NCBI RefSeq assembly: GCF_031877795.1
Contig: NC_133971.1
Span: 96,762,154 to 96,826,153 of the forward strand
Length of the DNA stretch: 64,000 bases
Origin: Strix aluco
Taxonomy: Eukaryota > Chordata > Aves > Strigiformes > Strigidae
Reading direction: 5' to 3'
Positions 61,701 to 64,000 of the stretch are shown here, in pieces. Position 1 is the stretch's first letter. The number at the start of each line of letters is the position of its first letter. A program made the position numbers and the translations under genes. The notes beneath the pieces are model-generated. The model saw only the letters and a program-made list of their open reading frames with translations, searched no databases and was not told the origin of the DNA.

Positions 61701-63345
61701 CTTAATTCACACCTTGCATTTCAGCAAGATACTGATGTACAAATAAGGGTGGATGTTGTCACCGAGGAGATGAATGGAAATGGTGAAGTAAGCATATTCA
61801 GAGCCTGCTGTCTTCAGTTTCTAAAACCCATGGTATCTTCCCAGAAGCCCTGTCGCCCACCATCAAAAAGGCAGAACCCAGAAGCATTGCACCTCACTGC
61901 TCTGTGGCTCTCTGGCTGTGTAATTCCCATTGGCCATATCCAGAATTCTTTCCTTTTTACTTACTTTTATCACTGAATAACAGGTAAGCAAAGTAACACT
62001 AGAATTTTTAAAGAAACTAATTTTCTTTAATAATTTTTCTCAAGCAGTTCAATCACCCTAAAGGTTGCCCATCTTACAACAGAAGTGATAGGCTTTTCCT
62101 GGCGTTCTCCTGGTATGGGTCAGTGGACAGCCAGGTGGAGAGACAGGAAATGGAACTAGACCATGGGAAGGAAAAGCAGTGTTACAAAGGGAGACTGTCA
62201 GCTGGAAATGAAGTAGTACTTTGGACAGAGTCAGTAAATCTAGGAACTGACTCTTTATACGAGTATCCACGTAATTAGGGGTGTTTAATTTATCTATCCA
62301 TTGTTCATAATGTATACTTCAAGTTAGCATTTCTCTGTTTTGAGGTGAATTTTGTTTCTGCTATTTAGAAACTAAAATTTTTAAAAAATTCTACTTTGGA
62401 CAAAGATGTTTGAGGAGGTGAGGGTCTTGCAGGTTGTTTCTTTAAATATGATTTTGTTTGTTCTGTCTGAGGAATGTATCCTTGATTACATACCTTGTGG
62501 ACACAGTTCAGTTCTGAAGATCATCTTAATGGCAGCCCTCTGATGCTGGGCTTTCACACCTTTGTGTCTCTCTTTGGAGACACTGAGCTTTGCTCTCAGC
62601 AGTTTAAAAGCAGTTATTAAAGAAATTCTAGTTCCTGGAAAATGGCGATTTCCTAGGGAACCAGGAACTTGCCTCATTTCCTGAAGTATTTGCAGGCATC
62701 ATGTTGGCCCAGAGAAGGAATATACTAACAGCTTGTCTGGCAGCCAGGGTGTTAGTTGATTTTGATCTTGGATAAAGGGAAGGAGTTACTGAAAGGTTTT
62801 TGGAGGAAAAAAAGGGAAGACTGTGGCTTCAGAGCCCTGGCAGTTGTGGCAGAAACATAGTTTATATATGGAATCTTAAAAAGATGTAGTAGGATAGTGG
62901 GGAAGAGATGAATAAGATGTCCAGGTTCCAGCTTGCTTGTTTATCAAGACTGGTCATGTCATCTTCTGTCCCTTTTTGTTTAACTTAGATTGCTTTAATG
63001 GTTTGAAGAGTGGGGGAGATTCTTCGTAAGGGCAGCAGCAATTCTGGGTCCCCCATGTAAGAAGAAACCGTTTGGTTCTCGTGCTCTGGTAGGGCATGGG
63101 AGTTGTTCCTTCTGCATGCGTTTGAAAGACAGTTGCAACTTCACACAGTGTGCTGTCAGTGGGTAAATTTATGGTTGCAGCTCTCCAGACCTCTGAATTC
63201 TGTTGAGATGTTTTCCCATTTTGGAGTTAGCCGAACTGAGTTTGTCAGGAATGACAAATGTATCTCCTCTGCTATGCAGTTTTGCTCTTAAACATACTTG
63301 GATGAAATACTGAGTAAGTGGGTCTTTACTTAATTCCTTGCTGTT
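58732..63345. other. AT-rich intron-like or intergenic sequence
   Basis: A-runs near 58815-58829, 59010-59024 and 59664-59679. No repeat family, exon or RNA gene recognised. Confidence 0.5.
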
Positions 63346-63912
63346 TGTGCTGGTTTTGGCTGGGATAGAGTGAATTTTCTTCATAGGAGCTAGTATGGGG
63401 CTGTGTTTTGGATTTCTGCTGAAAACGGTGTTGGTAATACAGAGATGTTTTTGTCACTGCTGAGCAGTGCTTGCACAGTGTCAGGGCCTTTTCTGCTCCT
63501 CACCCACCCCACCAGCGGAGGGCTGGGGGTGCACAAGGAGCTGGGGGGGGACATGGCTGGGACAGCTGACCCCGACCAACCCAGGGGATGTCCCAGACTG
63601 TATGGCATCTGGCATCGTGCTCAGCATAGAGAGCTGGGGGATGCCCGGAGTGATGGCGTTTGTCTTCCCGAGTCACCCTACACGTGACGGAGCCCGGCTG
63701 TCCCAGAGGTGGCTGAGCACCTGCCTGCCGTGGGAAGGGGGGAATGAATTCCTTGTTTGGATCTGCTGTTGCTTTACCTGTTAAACTGTCTTTATCTCGA
63801 CCCGTGAGGTTGTTCACTTCTACTCTTCCGATTTCGTCCCCCATCCCACCAAGGCGGGGAATTAGCGAGCGGCTGTTGGTGCTTAGTTGCTGGCTGGTGT
63901 TAAACCATGACA
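63346..63912 (+). mobile_element. ERV-L-type solo LTR
   Basis: Starts TGTGCTGGTTTTGGCTGGG and ends TTAAACCATGACA, the TG...CA form of an LTR family I recognise as common in bird genomes. Typical internal blocks are ctgctgagcagtgcttg, the GC-rich middle with gacagctgaccccgacc, ttgctttacctgttaaactg and a shared end. The flanks are CTGTT on the left and CTATT on the right, a 5-bp target-site duplication with one mismatch. No internal retroviral sequence adjoins, so it is a solo LTR from recombination. The TATA region is decayed. Confidence 0.82.
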
Positions 63913-64000
63913 CTATTGCTAAACGTTAATTAAAATCCAGTGTATGTAATTAGAGGAAGTTTTATACTAGGAAGACTTTCTAGTTCTTATTGAGTGCATG
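63913..64000. other. Flank to the right edge, nothing recognised
   Basis: 88 bases of AT-rich sequence. Confidence 0.6.

Noticed and set aside
1..64000. CRISPR arrays, bacterial operons, tRNA or rRNA genes
   Set aside because: None seen; the sequence is vertebrate nuclear DNA. The only tRNA-like string is the retroviral primer-binding site.

Overview
The window is vertebrate nuclear DNA from a bird. Split genes have GT-AG introns, the recognisable interspersed repeats are avian (CR1 3' ends, an avian ERV-L-type solo LTR, a class II endogenous retrovirus primed by tRNA-Trp), and a very GC-rich CpG island stands in an AT-rich background. I cannot name the species. The solo LTR type is one I associate with non-galliform birds, which is only a weak hint.

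Layout. (1) 1 to about 4563, minus strand: the 5' part of an endogenous retrovirus (5' LTR, tRNA-Trp primer-binding site, leader, gag, dUTPase-protease and the first half of pol), cut by the left edge. (2) 7536-26430, plus strand: 13 exons of MALT1, the paracaspase of the CARD-BCL10-MALT1 complex, from the second Ig domain to the stop codon. They fit human exons 5-17, so exons 1-4 (death domain, first Ig domain) lie left of the window and the retrovirus sits antisense in intron 4. A 3' UTR of about 2.8 kb follows, with the best poly(A) signal at 29221. (3) About 29.3-50.6 kb: intergenic sequence with no recognised gene, one CR1 copy at 44.9-45.4 kb, a perfect 20-bp inverted repeat at 47.6 kb and several GC-rich patches. 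(4) About 50.6-53.4 kb: a minisatellite followed by a strong CpG island with splice donor-like sites, probably the promoter and first non-coding exon(s) of the next gene. From mammalian gene order that gene would be ZNF532; no ZNF532 coding sequence is visible. (5) About 53.4-64 kb: AT-rich, intron-like sequence with one CR1 3' end and an ERV-L-type solo LTR at 63.35-63.91 kb.

How it works together. The one firmly identified host gene is MALT1. Its catalytic His and Cys, Ig3 domain, allosteric-site Trp and candidate TRAF6-binding motifs can all be read. An 11-codon micro-exon at 9126-9158 corresponds to the alternatively spliced exon 7 that distinguishes MALT1A from MALT1B in mammals. The retroviral gag is broken by an in-frame stop, but the pro and pol frames are open as far as visible and a canonical -1 frameshift heptamer is intact, so the insertion looks fairly young. 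I found no convincing wholly new system. The best leads are the alpha/beta-mosaic retrovirus with a duplicated leader, the conserved MALT1 micro-exon cluster, the 47.6-kb palindrome and the unusual repeats around the CpG island.
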